Part shown: positions 8,107 to 16,665 of the stretch, in pieces
How the letters are laid out: every line of letters starts with the position of its first letter
Numbering within the stretch: the stretch's first letter is position 1
Origin: Pseudomonas sp. BBP2017
GTDB lineage: Bacteria; Pseudomonadota; Gammaproteobacteria; Pseudomonadales; Pseudomonadaceae
NCBI RefSeq assembly: GCF_003024385.1
Contig: NZ_PVZN01000001.1
Coordinates: 372,001-436,000, forward strand
DNA: 64,000 nt
Reading direction: 5' to 3'
Position numbers and translations under genes: made by a program
Notes under the pieces: generated by a model
Database searches by the model: none
What the model saw: the letters and a program-made list of their open reading frames with translations, nothing else
Told to the model about the DNA's origin: nothing

Positions 8107-9993
8107 ATGAACCTGAAATTTCGCCACAAGATCCTGCTGTGCGCCTGCGGCGTCGTGGTTCTGGCATTTGCTTTGTTCACCCTCTACAACGACTATCTGC
8201 AACGCAACACCATCCGACAGAACATCGAGTCGTCGGTCAAGCAAGCCGGCGCACTGACCGCCAGCAGCGTGCAGAACTGGATGAGCGGCCGGATTCTGGT
8301 GTTGGAAAACCTCGCCCAGGACGTTGCCCACCAAGGTGCCAATGCCGATTTCCCGGGACTGGTCGACCAGCCTTCGCTCACCAATAACTTCCAGTTCACC
8401 TACGTCGGCCAGGCCAACGGTGTGTTCACCCAGCGCCCGGATGCGAAGATGCCTGACGGCTATGACCCGCGCCAACGCCCCTGGTACACCGCCGCCGTCG
8501 CCGCCAACCAGCCCATGCTGACCCCGCCGTACATGGCCGCCGTCGGTGGACTGGTAGTCACCATTGGCATGCCGGTCAAGAGCAAGACCAACGGTGAACT
8601 GCTGGGTGTGGTCGGTGGCGACCTGAGCCTGGCATCCCTGGTCGACATCATCAACGCCGTGGACTTCGGCGGTATCGGCCATGCTTTCCTGGTCGACCGC
8701 AACGGCCAGGTGATCGTCAGCCCGGACAAAAACCAGGTGATGAAGACCCTCAAGGACATTTATTCAGGCAGCAACCTGCAAGTGACCCCAGGCATTCATG
8801 ACGCGACCCTGGACGGTCAGCAGCGCATCATCTCCTTTGCTCCAGTCAGTGGCCTGCCGTCGGCCGACTGGTACATCGGCTTGTCGATCGACAAAGACAA
8901 GGCCTACGCTCCTCTCAGCCAGTTCCGTACTTCGGCCATCATCGCCATGCTCATCGCCGTGGCGGCCATTGCTGGCCTGCTTGGCCTGCTGATTCCGGTT
9001 CTGATGCGTCCGCTGACCACCATGGGCCGCGCCATGCAGGACATCGCCCAAGGCGAAGGCGACCTGACTCGCCGTCTGGTCGTGGAGAACAAGGACGAAT
9101 TCGGCGAACTGGCTGCTGCCTTCAACCAGTTCGTCGAACGTATTCACGCCTCGATTGCCGAAGTGTCCTCGGCCACTCGTCAGGTGCATGACCTTTCCGA
9201 GCGGGTGATGAGCGCGTCGAACGCCTCGATCATCGGCTCGGAAGAGCAGAGCATGCGCACCAACAGCGTGGCTGCGGCCATCAATGAACTGGGCGCCGCC
9301 ACCCAGGAAATCGCCCGCAACGCCGCCGATGCTTCGCAGCACGCGAGCGGCGCCAGCGAACAGGCCAACGACGGCCGCCAGGTGGTGGAAGCAACCATCT
9401 CGGCGATGACTGCGCTGTCGCAGAAGATCAGCGAATCCTGCGAACAGATCGAAACCCTCAACGCCAGCACCGACGACATCGGGCAGATCCTTGACGTGAT
9501 CAAGGGTATCTCCCAGCAGACCAACCTGCTGGCTCTGAACGCCGCCATCGAAGCCGCCCGTGCCGGGGAAGCCGGACGTGGATTTGCCGTGGTCGCCGAC
9601 GAAGTGCGCAACCTGGCGCACCGCACCCAGGAATCGGCCGAAGAAATCCACAAAATGATCACCACCCTGCAGGTCGGCTCGCGCGAGGCGGTGCACAACA
9701 TGAACGCCAGCCAGGTATCGAGCGAGGAAAGCGTGATGGTCGCCAACCAGGCCGGTGAACGCCTGAGCAGCGTGACCCAGCGTATCGGCGAAATCGACGG
9801 CATGAACCAGTCAGTGGCGGCAGCGACCGAGGAACAGACCGCCGTGGTCGAAAGCCTGAACCTGGACATCATCCAGATCAACGTGCTGAACCAGCAAGGC
9901 GTAGCCAACCTCAATGACACCCTGCGTCACTGCGATGCCCTGGCCCAACAGGCCGGACGTCTCAAGCAACTGGTCGACAGCTTCAAGATCTGA
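8107..9993 (+). CDS. Methyl-accepting chemotaxis protein with dCache_1 domain, probable amino-acid/amine receptor
   Basis: A 628-residue chemoreceptor. Membrane segment 1 is at about 8-26, the periplasmic dCache_1 domain at about 30-275, membrane segment 2 at about 278-305, then HAMP, and a cytoplasmic signalling domain with the conserved tip ([20 protein letters not shown]). The ligand pocket keeps the residues known from PctA-like amino-acid receptors: Tyr119, Arg124, Trp126, Tyr127 (in YDPRQRPWY), Tyr142 and Asp172 (GVVGGDLS). An amino acid or related amine is therefore the likely ligand; this is inference from the motif. I took the ATG at 8107 because the upstream frame extension precedes the first membrane segment without any sense. 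It stands alone with no che genes nearby. Confidence 0.93.
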   Translation: MNLKFRHKILLCACGVVVLAFALFTLYNDYLQRNTIRQNIESSVKQAGALTASSVQNWMSGRILVLENLAQDVAHQGANADFPGLVDQPSLTNNFQFTYVGQANGVFTQRPDAKMPDGYDPRQRPWYTAAVAANQPMLTPPYMAAVGGLVVTIGMPVKSKTNGELLGVVGGDLSLASLVDIINAVDFGGIGHAFLVDRNGQVIVSPDKNQVMKTLKDIYSGSNLQVTPGIHDATLDGQQRIISFAPVSGLPSADWYIGLSIDKDKAYAPLSQFRTSAIIAMLIAVAAIAGLLGLLIPVLMRPLTTMGRAMQDIAQGEGDLTRRLVVENKDEFGELAAAFNQFVERIHASIAEVSSATRQVHDLSERVMSASNASIIGSEEQSMRTNSVAAAINELGAATQEIARNAADASQHASGASEQANDGRQVVEATISAMTALSQKISESCEQIETLNASTDDIGQILDVIKGISQQTNLLALNAAIEAARAGEAGRGFAVVADEVRNLAHRTQESAEEIHKMITTLQVGSREAVHNMNASQVSSEESVMVANQAGERLSSVTQRIGEIDGMNQSVAAATEEQTAVVESLNLDIIQINVLNQQGVANLNDTLRHCDALAQQAGRLKQLVDSFKI

Positions 9994-10041
9994 CCCTACA
10001 CCTGGCGAGGGCAGACACTGTCCTCGCCAGGTGTCTGTTAA

Positions 10042-11106
10042 CTACACCACCACCGCGCGCTTGACCCGCCCCATGCGCATCCAGCCGATCAGCACCGCCA
10101 GCATCACCACAAAGCCCAGGTATCCAAAGAGCGGATAGACCTGACCAACCAGGCTGATAAAGCCGATCAGGCTACAGATAAACGCCGCCACCCCCGCCCC
10201 CACTGCGCCCAGACGAAAACGGCGCGTACCCGCCGGCAACAGCCGCGCCAGAAACGAATAGAGCATGCCCACGGCAGTATTGACGATCATGCCGAAGATG
10301 ATCACGCACATGATCACACCCAGCGCCGGGGAAATTTCGCTGGCAATCGACAGCATCGGCATCGGCAAATCGGCCACCGTGTCCAAGCGCGAGAGCAACC
10401 CGGCGCTGATCACCAGCATCAAGCCGCCCAGGCCCGCGCCACCGAGAATGCCACCCCAGAGCGCAGTTTTCTCCAGGCGTGCCGAACCACCGAGAATCGC
10501 CAGCATCGGTGCCCCGGCCACAACGTTGTACGACACATAGAGGAAAGCCCCCAGCAACCAGTGGCTCGCTCCTGCCTCCTGCTGATTGGCGATCTGGTCC
10601 AGAGCGGTGAAACTCAAGTCGCGGGTGAACACTGCATACAACGCGATAGCACAGGCTGCGAGGATCAGAAAAGGCGTGACGGCGCCGATCAGCACGATGA
10701 CCTTGTGTATATCCAGACAGACCACAGCCACCACCAGCAGGGTCACCAGCACACTGCCGGTCAGCGCCGGGATACCGAACTGCTGCTCAAGCAACGCACC
10801 GCCACCGGCGAGCATCACCACCGTCACCCCGAACATGAAGAAGGTGATCAACAGATCGACAAACAGCCCCAAGTAGCGCCCGCAGATGGCATACACCACA
10901 TCCTTGTGGGAAGCAGCCTGCAGACGGTTGCCCAGACCAGCCAGGGCCATGCCGAGAAAAGTGAACAGCGCCGCACTGACCAGGGTGCCGAGCAGCCCCC
11001 AGAGGCCGAAGTTGACGAAAAACAGCATTAACTCCCGCCCTGAGGCGAAACCTGCACCCACGATAACGCCGATAAAGGCGCCTGCAATTTTCAGCTGTTC
11101 TTTCAT
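10042..11106 (-). CDS. YkvI-like membrane transporter
   Basis: A 354-residue integral membrane protein with about ten hydrophobic segments. The start (KIAGAFIGVIVGAGFASGRE) carries the Gly-rich first helix typical of amino-acid/polyamine/cation carriers and matches the YkvI family of uncharacterised membrane proteins. It is the last gene of a leftward operon behind a RidA protein (75-base gap) and a D-amino-acid dehydrogenase-like flavoprotein. Uptake or export of the substrate or product of that enzyme is the natural guess, but no substrate is known to me for this family. Confidence 0.8.
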   Translation of the reverse strand: MKEQLKIAGAFIGVIVGAGFASGRELMLFFVNFGLWGLLGTLVSAALFTFLGMALAGLGNRLQAASHKDVVYAICGRYLGLFVDLLITFFMFGVTVVMLAGGGALLEQQFGIPALTGSVLVTLLVVAVVCLDIHKVIVLIGAVTPFLILAACAIALYAVFTRDLSFTALDQIANQQEAGASHWLLGAFLYVSYNVVAGAPMLAILGGSARLEKTALWGGILGGAGLGGLMLVISAGLLSRLDTVADLPMPMLSIASEISPALGVIMCVIIFGMIVNTAVGMLYSFLARLLPAGTRRFRLGAVGAGVAAFICSLIGFISLVGQVYPLFGYLGFVVMLAVLIGWMRMGRVKRAVVV

Positions 11107-11181
11107 CTTGAACCCTCTGGCATCTATGGCCCTGGTCAGGCCTTGTTGTTTTTACCCAGTACCGCGCAGGCGTGTGCGACC

Positions 11182-11559
11182 TCAGTGGTGACCGATCCAG
11201 GCCTGTACTTCGATCTCCACATCCACGCCCAGTGCAAGACCGGCGCTCACTGTCGAGCGCACGGGAAAGCCATTGGCGAAGAAGTTTTTGTAGACCTCGT
11301 TGAATCCGGCGAAATGCGCCATGTCGGACAGCCATACTGTGGCCTTGACCACCTGTTCGAACCCTGCGCCGCACTCGGCCAGGGTTTCGCCGATACGCTC
11401 CAGGGTGGCTTGGGTCTGGGTCTGGATGTCGCCACGTACCACTTCGCCTGCGGCGTTCATGGGGACCTGACCGGAAAGAAACAAAAAGCCCCCGACCTTG
11501 ACGGCCTTGGAAAACGGAAACGGCAGGTGGCTGGGAATACGTTGAATCGTCGAGTTCAT
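11182..11559 (-). CDS. RidA family enamine/imine deaminase
   Basis: A 125-residue protein with the full RidA/YjgF fold signature: FLFLSGQVPMNAAGE, then GAGFEQVVKATVWLSDM and FPVRSTV. The catalytic Arg (residue 101, PVRSTV) and the distal Glu (residue 117, VEIEV) are present, so it should be an active trimeric deaminase that hydrolyses reactive 2-imino or enamine acids to keto acids and ammonia. It lies 21 bases after a flavin-dependent D-amino-acid dehydrogenase-like gene whose product would be an imino acid, so its role here is probably to clear that intermediate. Confidence 0.88.
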   Translation of the reverse strand: MNSTIQRIPSHLPFPFSKAVKVGGFLFLSGQVPMNAAGEVVRGDIQTQTQATLERIGETLAECGAGFEQVVKATVWLSDMAHFAGFNEVYKNFFANGFPVRSTVSAGLALGVDVEIEVQAWIGHH

Positions 11560-11580
11560 GACAATGTCCTTTGAGGGGGA

Positions 11581-12711
11581 TTAACGAAAACGCGCCGGTG
11601 ACAAGCGTTGCGGCTCGACACCTTCGCGCTGCAAGGAAGCGGGAAGTGCCTGATCCAGCAGCAACGCACAGGCCAGTTGCGAGACACCGGCCGCCGACTG
11701 GATGCCATAGCCGCCCTGGGCCGCCAGCCAGAAAAACGCCGGCGTGTGGGGATCGCGGCCAATGACCAGATCGCCATCGGCGACGAATGAACGCAGCCCG
11801 GCCCAGATGTGACTGGGACGACGGATCGTCAGCGTGGTCAGGGCTTCGATGTTGTAGATACCGATCGCCACGTCCAACTCTTCGGGCATTACATCCTGGG
11901 GTTCGACCGGATCGGCATTGGCCGGCGAGCCGAGCAACTGCCCAGCGTCGGGTTTGAAATAGAAACTCTCATCCACCCCGATCACTGCCGGCCACTGTGC
12001 AAACGCCTGGTCTTGTGGCCCTTCGAAGGTAAAAGCGCTGCGTCGGCAAGGCTGCAAGCCAACAGGCTGCACACCACAGACCGCGGCAACCCGATCTGCC
12101 CAGGCGCCCGCCGCGTTAACCAACTGTCGGGCCTGCACCACGCAGCCGTCAGCCAGGTGCAGATGCCAGAGGCCTTCGGCAAAGGCCCCCTCAACCAGCT
12201 CGGCATTGCAGCGCAGCTCGCCGCCCGCCTGACGAAAGCCACGCAAGAAGCCCTGATGCAAAGCGTGTACATCAAGGTCCATGGCACCCGGCTCATGGAA
12301 CGCGCCTGCAATAGCTTCGCCCCTCAGGCTCGGTACCATCGCCAACGCTGCCTCAGGGTCAAGCAAATGGACCTCGGTGCCGTTGGCCAGATTCTGGGCA
12401 TAACTGCTGGCCAGCAGATCCTGCTGATCGAGACTGGCGACATACAGGCACCCTCGCGGCTCAAGCAAGCGATGCTCGCAGAACCCCGCTGGAGGCGACT
12501 CGTAGAACGCCCGACTAGCCCGGGTCAAAGCCTGGATCTGCGGGGTGCCGTAAGCCTCCATGAACATCGCCGCCGAGCGCCCGGTGGCGTGATAGCCGGG
12601 CTGCGACTCGCGCTCCAGCAGCAACACACGGTGCTGGCCGGCCAGTCGGTACCCCAAGGAAGCACCCGCAATACCGGCGCCAATGATCACGCTGTCGAAT
12701 ATCTGCGTCAT
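11581..12711 (-). CDS. FAD-dependent D-amino-acid dehydrogenase, DauA (D-arginine dehydrogenase)-like
   Basis: A 376-residue flavoenzyme of the DAO family. The dinucleotide-binding motif is GAGIAGASLGYRLAG (residues 11-25) with the acidic end of strand 2 at Glu33. The sequence follows P. aeruginosa DauA closely as I remember it: PGYHATGRSAA, AYGTPQIQALTRASRAF, ESFYFKPDAG, WAGLRSFVADGDLVIG and AAQGGYGIQ. The active-site Tyr of the lid (Tyr54) and Arg in WAGLRSF are kept, but the position of DauA His48 is Met49, so the substrate may differ from D-arginine. It oxidises the amino acid to an imino acid, passing electrons to a carrier rather than oxygen if DauA-like. The ATG at 12711 has AAGG upstream; the longer frame to 12750 lacks a site. 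First gene of the operon. Confidence 0.85.
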   Translation of the reverse strand: MTQIFDSVIIGAGIAGASLGYRLAGQHRVLLLERESQPGYHATGRSAAMFMEAYGTPQIQALTRASRAFYESPPAGFCEHRLLEPRGCLYVASLDQQDLLASSYAQNLANGTEVHLLDPEAALAMVPSLRGEAIAGAFHEPGAMDLDVHALHQGFLRGFRQAGGELRCNAELVEGAFAEGLWHLHLADGCVVQARQLVNAAGAWADRVAAVCGVQPVGLQPCRRSAFTFEGPQDQAFAQWPAVIGVDESFYFKPDAGQLLGSPANADPVEPQDVMPEELDVAIGIYNIEALTTLTIRRPSHIWAGLRSFVADGDLVIGRDPHTPAFFWLAAQGGYGIQSAAGVSQLACALLLDQALPASLQREGVEPQRLSPARFR

Positions 12712-12751
12712 AACCTTGCCATTGCCTGATGAGGTAATCGAAATTATCACT

Positions 12752-12777
12752 TATGAGAATTCTAATATATGAGAATT
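12752..12777. promoter_or_regulatory. Two direct copies of TATGAGAATT, likely operator of the XRE-cupin regulator
   Basis: TATGAGAATT occurs at 12752-12761 and again at 12768-12777, with start points 16 bases apart, in the 126-base gap between the dehydrogenase operon and its divergent regulator. A TAATAT that could serve as a -10 element lies between the copies (12763-12768). The AT-rich block stands out from its GC-rich surroundings. Binding by the adjacent regulator is inference. Confidence 0.55.
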
Positions 12778-12837
12778 TCAGAATACGCAAGCGGCCACGG
12801 TAAGATGCCTAACCGTTATTCCTGACCGAGATCCTTG

Positions 12838-13458
12838 ATGAGTGACCGCTCCCCTGCCGCCGACCGCCCTGGCACGCAGCCCCCGATCGACCGCACAGAA
12901 GTCGGCGCCCGCCTGCGGACCGTGCGCAAAAGTCAGCAACTGACCCTCAAGCAGTTGTCAGAACGCTCCGGGGTGCCGGTCTCGACCTTGTCGAAAATGG
13001 AGCTGGCGCAGGTATCGGTGAGTTACGAAAAACTCGCCGCAGCGGCGCGGGCGCTGAATGTCGACATCGCCCAGTTGTTTCGCTCGGCAGAAATGGGAGA
13101 CGCCCCGGCATCGACCACTGTGGTAGTCCATTCGCTGCCTTCAACGCCGGGTTACAGCACCGGAACCTATGACTACCACTTGATTGCCGGAGAGTTTCCC
13201 GAGCGGCTGATGACCCCGATGTACGCGCGGATCATCGCCCGCGAGCGGCAGCAGTTCGATGAGTTCATTCGTCACCCCGGGCAAGAGTTTGCCCTGGTGC
13301 TCAGTGGGCGGGTACGGATTGAGTTCGAAACCGGTGAGGCAGTCAGCATCGGCGCGCAGGAGACGGCTTATTTCAACAGCAATGTCGGCCACATCTACCT
13401 GTCGGAGAGTGAGGATGGGGGTGATGCACAGGTGATGGTGGTGATGACGGATCGGTGA
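12838..13458 (+). CDS. XRE-cupin transcriptional regulator
   Basis: A regulator with an N-terminal XRE helix-turn-helix (LRTVRKSQQLTLKQLSERSG, then STLSKMELAQVSVSYEKLAA; about residues 25-80) and a C-terminal cupin barrel (about 125-200, with EFALVLSGRVRIEFETGEAV and ETAYFNSNVGHIYLS). Cupins in this class sense a small metabolite. The reading frame can begin at TTG 12835 or ATG 12838; I chose the ATG. It is divergent from the dehydrogenase-ridA-ykvI operon and probably controls it, with the operon's amino-acid substrate as a plausible signal. Confidence 0.88.
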   Translation: MSDRSPAADRPGTQPPIDRTEVGARLRTVRKSQQLTLKQLSERSGVPVSTLSKMELAQVSVSYEKLAAAARALNVDIAQLFRSAEMGDAPASTTVVVHSLPSTPGYSTGTYDYHLIAGEFPERLMTPMYARIIARERQQFDEFIRHPGQEFALVLSGRVRIEFETGEAVSIGAQETAYFNSNVGHIYLSESEDGGDAQVMVVMTDR

Positions 13459-13738
13459 TGGGTATGCTCAAAACTGCGTACCTCGCAGCAAGCAGGAACG
13501 AAGCGAATCTTGCCCTGGAACCTGATCTGCTTTTGGTCTTGATCCAGCTGCCATAAGGGCGCAAAGGTGATTCAGCGCCACCGTGGCAACCGGATGCCCG
13601 CACAAATCGCAAAGCCCCACCCTCTCAGCACCAAAACGTCCCAGTTATAACCTAATAACGAACTAGTCTATTTGGCTATAAAAAAACCTTTATGCTGGCT
13701 GCCATCCGATCACGGGCATGTGGGCGATTAGGTAGATT

Positions 13739-14524
13739 ATGGATGTAGGTTCTTTCGGCTTCACCATTGCAGGCCTCATCGTAGGTTTCATCGTCGGCAT
13801 GACCGGCGTCGGCGGCGGTTCATTGATGACCCCTATCCTGCTCTGGTTCGGTATCAGCCCGGCCACCGCAGTGGGCACCGACCTGTTGTACGCCGCCATC
13901 ACCAAAGCCAGCGGCGTCTGGGTCCACAGCAAAAACAAAAACATCGACTGGAAAATCACCGGCTGGCTAACCCTGGGCAGCGTCCCGGCCGCCGCCGCAA
14001 CCCTGTGGTTCCTCAGCACCCTGGACACCGACACCCAAGCCGCCAACGCCGTGATCAAGCAAGGCCTGGCCGTCGTCCTGGTACTCACCGCCCTGGCCAT
14101 TCTGTTCAAAAGCAAACTGCAAGCTTTCGCCAGCAAACACGCTGGCGACCGCTATCACCTGAGCGGTACCAGTCTCAACCTGCTGACCGTGATCACCGGC
14201 ATCCTGCTCGGCGTCATGGTGTCGCTGACCTCCATCGGGGCTGGCGCTCTGGGTACTGTTGCGCTGTTCCTGCTCTACCCCTACCTGGTCACCCGCCGCC
14301 TGGTCGGCACCGAGATTGCCCACGCCGTGCCCCTGACGCTGGTCGCCGGCCTGGGCCACGCCAGCATGGGCAACATGGACTGGTCACTGCTGGGCTATCT
14401 GCTGCTGGGCTCGCTGCCGGGCATCTACCTGGGCAGCCACCTGACCGGACGCATCTCCGACAGCGTCCTGCGCCCTTGCCTGGCCGGCATGCTGCTGATG
14501 ATCGGTTACAAGCTGGCGTTCTGA
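13739..14524 (+). CDS. TSUP (TauE/SafE) family anion transporter
   Basis: A 261-residue protein with about eight membrane segments and the TauE/SafE signature near the start (GLIVGFIVGMTGVGGGSLMT, residues 9-28) followed by LLWFGISPATAVGTDLLYAA. A second GxGAG-type repeat appears later (VSLTSIGAGALGTVALF). The family moves sulfite, sulfoacetate, sulfolactate and related organic anions; the substrate here cannot be told from the sequence. It is preceded by a 280-base gap with an AT-rich block (about 13646-13690) that probably contains its promoter. Confidence 0.9.
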   Translation: MDVGSFGFTIAGLIVGFIVGMTGVGGGSLMTPILLWFGISPATAVGTDLLYAAITKASGVWVHSKNKNIDWKITGWLTLGSVPAAAATLWFLSTLDTDTQAANAVIKQGLAVVLVLTALAILFKSKLQAFASKHAGDRYHLSGTSLNLLTVITGILLGVMVSLTSIGAGALGTVALFLLYPYLVTRRLVGTEIAHAVPLTLVAGLGHASMGNMDWSLLGYLLLGSLPGIYLGSHLTGRISDSVLRPCLAGMLLMIGYKLAF

Positions 14525-14569
14525 AGACCCGGAACCAGGCACTTCCCCCTTGACTCAGGTACCGCGTAT

Positions 14570-15550
14570 TCAAAAATATGCATCCTGAGCCCTGGCGTTT
14601 CTGATTCGCTGATCTCGCGTCGTCTCGATCTGAGTGGCTGACTGCAGTGAGCATACCTGTTCATCAAAGCGATAACCGCCCTCCACCGGTCGAGCGACCA
14701 CTACCGCGCCTTTTGCCAACAAAGCCAGTCGCGTGCCAGGTGGCAGCCCGGTCATGGCGCAATCTTCAGGGCGCAGATGGAAGGAGGCATACACCAATGC
14801 CTCGTGAAGCACTGTGCGAAGCCTGGCATTAACCACCTCTGAAAATGCCAGCAGAATCACAGCCGTGTAGATCACACCGATGACGCAGGATGCCTGCAGC
14901 CACTGACGCTTGTGCCAGGTCAAGCTTGGAATGTAGAGACCCCGGCAGATGGCTGTCGCCCGATTACGCCTCACTTGTTGCTTGAACCCGGGTGCGGTCA
15001 TCCCATAAATCAGGGCGCCGACGAACATCACCAAGGCCATCAGCAAACTCGTGGACAGATACCAGAGGTAAACCAGGTAGATGAATGTCAGTGTTTTCTG
15101 CGCGACAGGAAATTGTCCTGGATCGACACGGGTCTGCCCAAGGATAAAAGCGTCGGCTTCTGCACTGGCTATCAGCCCCGCCCCCACCGTCAGCAATGCG
15201 GCCAACACGGTTAACCAGCCCTTGTGTCGTGCGTAGCGCTCAACCAATCGAAGCAATCGAACGACGAGAACAATGGAGCTCAAGCTCAAGAGCGCAAACA
15301 ACCCCCTCGCCAGGTTTTTGTCGACCGAGCTGCCCCACCAATCAAGCATCATCATGGCTTGCAGGATGGCCACACAGACCAAGATGACTGCCGCCAGATA
15401 GTCATCGATGTCCCAACCCCTCACGCTGAAATTCAACTTCCAGCGCAAATGTCGATTCTGGGTCCGGACAAACAGTGAACGATGAGTGAAGCGATCCACA
15501 CAATAGACGCCCCCTGCAAATAGCACATAGAGCGCAACATATCCCCACAT
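14570..15550 (-). CDS. Membrane protein of unknown function
   Basis: A 326-residue protein with about six hydrophobic segments: one at the very start (VALYVLFAGGVYCV), a cluster between residues 50 and 190, and one near 220-240 (SCVIGVIYTAVILLAF). It ends with a soluble tail of about 90 residues that contains a short Gly/Val-rich stretch (RLALLAKGAVVVARPVEGGY). I recognise no family. It stands alone, convergent with the TSUP gene 45 bases away and divergent from a hydrolase. Confidence 0.65.
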   Translation of the reverse strand: MWGYVALYVLFAGGVYCVDRFTHRSLFVRTQNRHLRWKLNFSVRGWDIDDYLAAVILVCVAILQAMMMLDWWGSSVDKNLARGLFALLSLSSIVLVVRLLRLVERYARHKGWLTVLAALLTVGAGLIASAEADAFILGQTRVDPGQFPVAQKTLTFIYLVYLWYLSTSLLMALVMFVGALIYGMTAPGFKQQVRRNRATAICRGLYIPSLTWHKRQWLQASCVIGVIYTAVILLAFSEVVNARLRTVLHEALVYASFHLRPEDCAMTGLPPGTRLALLAKGAVVVARPVEGGYRFDEQVCSLQSATQIETTRDQRIRNARAQDAYF

Positions 15551-15796
15551 CAGCCTTGATTCTCCTATCCTGGATGCGCACGGCGGCCTGGCATTCGAAA
15601 CGGTCTATCCTAGCGGAAAGCCACTGGGGCCTTGAAGAACCGTCAGAAATCCAGGGCAATAAGGCACAGATCGAGGCCGCTTTCCACGCCACCCTGGCAA
15701 GGGCGCCAGGTCTTAACCTTTACCGGTAACCAACGCATACTTGAGCGCCATTCGGCATCCTGCCGTCCTTGAAACCGCATATGTACAGAGGTCCTG

Positions 15797-16408
15797 GTGA
15801 CTGCCCTACCCTCCAGACTGATCTTCCTTCCCGGCGCCTCAGGCAACACCGATTTCTGGCGCCCGGCAGCCCAATCTCTTGCCTACCCTGCAGCACAGTT
15901 GCACATCGGCTGGCCCGGTTTCGGTCCCACACCAGCGGATTCAGGCGTGAACAGCATGGACGACCTGGTAACCCGCCTGCTCCCCGATATCGACCAACCG
16001 ACTGCACTGATCGCGCAATCGATGGGCGGTATCGTCGCGGTGCTTACCGCGCTGCAAAGACCTGAGCGGATAACCCACCTGGTGCTTAGCGTCACCTCCG
16101 GCGGGGTCAACATGCCAGCCCTCGGTGCACAGGATTGGCGCCCGGCGTTCGCAGACGAGTTCCCGAGTGTGCCGCGCTGGTTCATCGACGATCACAGCGA
16201 CCTCAGCGAGCGCTTGGCCGAGCTGCAGATGCCGGTGTTGCTGCTGTGGGGGGACAATGATCCGATCAGCCCGGTCAGGGTGGGGGAGCACCTTGCACGG
16301 CTACTACCGTGTGCAAGCCTGCATGTTCTAGAAGGCGCGGGCCATGACCTGGGGTTCAGTCATGCCGCAGAAGTAGCGAAGCTGATTGATCGTCATTTAC
16401 TTGGCTAG
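15797..16408 (+). CDS. Alpha/beta hydrolase
   Basis: A 203-residue single-domain alpha/beta hydrolase. The nucleophile elbow is AQSMGG with Ser75; the acid is in LLWGDNDPIS and the base in GAGHDLGF near the C-terminus, so the triad is complete. The oxyanion-hole loop is LPGASGN near residue 11. The frame starts at GTG 15797 with AGAGG just upstream. The lid is short, which fits a small esterase or lactonase; the substrate is unknown and the neighbours do not help. Confidence 0.88.
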   Translation: MTALPSRLIFLPGASGNTDFWRPAAQSLAYPAAQLHIGWPGFGPTPADSGVNSMDDLVTRLLPDIDQPTALIAQSMGGIVAVLTALQRPERITHLVLSVTSGGVNMPALGAQDWRPAFADEFPSVPRWFIDDHSDLSERLAELQMPVLLLWGDNDPISPVRVGEHLARLLPCASLHVLEGAGHDLGFSHAAEVAKLIDRHLLG

Positions 16409-16455
16409 CACCTGATCCCCGCTCTGTCAGCACAGCACGGCCAACGCTCTGGGCC

Positions 16456-16479
16456 TGGCGCCACTCCAGCGTGGCGCCA
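16456..16479. repeat. 9-bp hairpin after the hydrolase gene
   Basis: TGGCGCCAC (16456-16464) and GTGGCGCCA (16471-16479) pair perfectly around a 6-base loop, about 50 bases past the hydrolase stop. No T-run follows directly, so a role as terminator is uncertain. Confidence 0.4.
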
Positions 16480-16665
16480 ATGCTGGATTGATGCTATTTT
16501 CCTGCCAGCCCTTGTCCCCCGATTTTCCAGCCGTTTGATCCGTGGCCACGGGCTACTGTGCCGCCCTTAGTCAGCAGGAGGCGATCGCTTAAGGGGCCCA
16601 AGCGTTTCAGAATTAATACCGCACAGGTCAAATAAACATGACATTGATTAGGATGAACACGCGAG

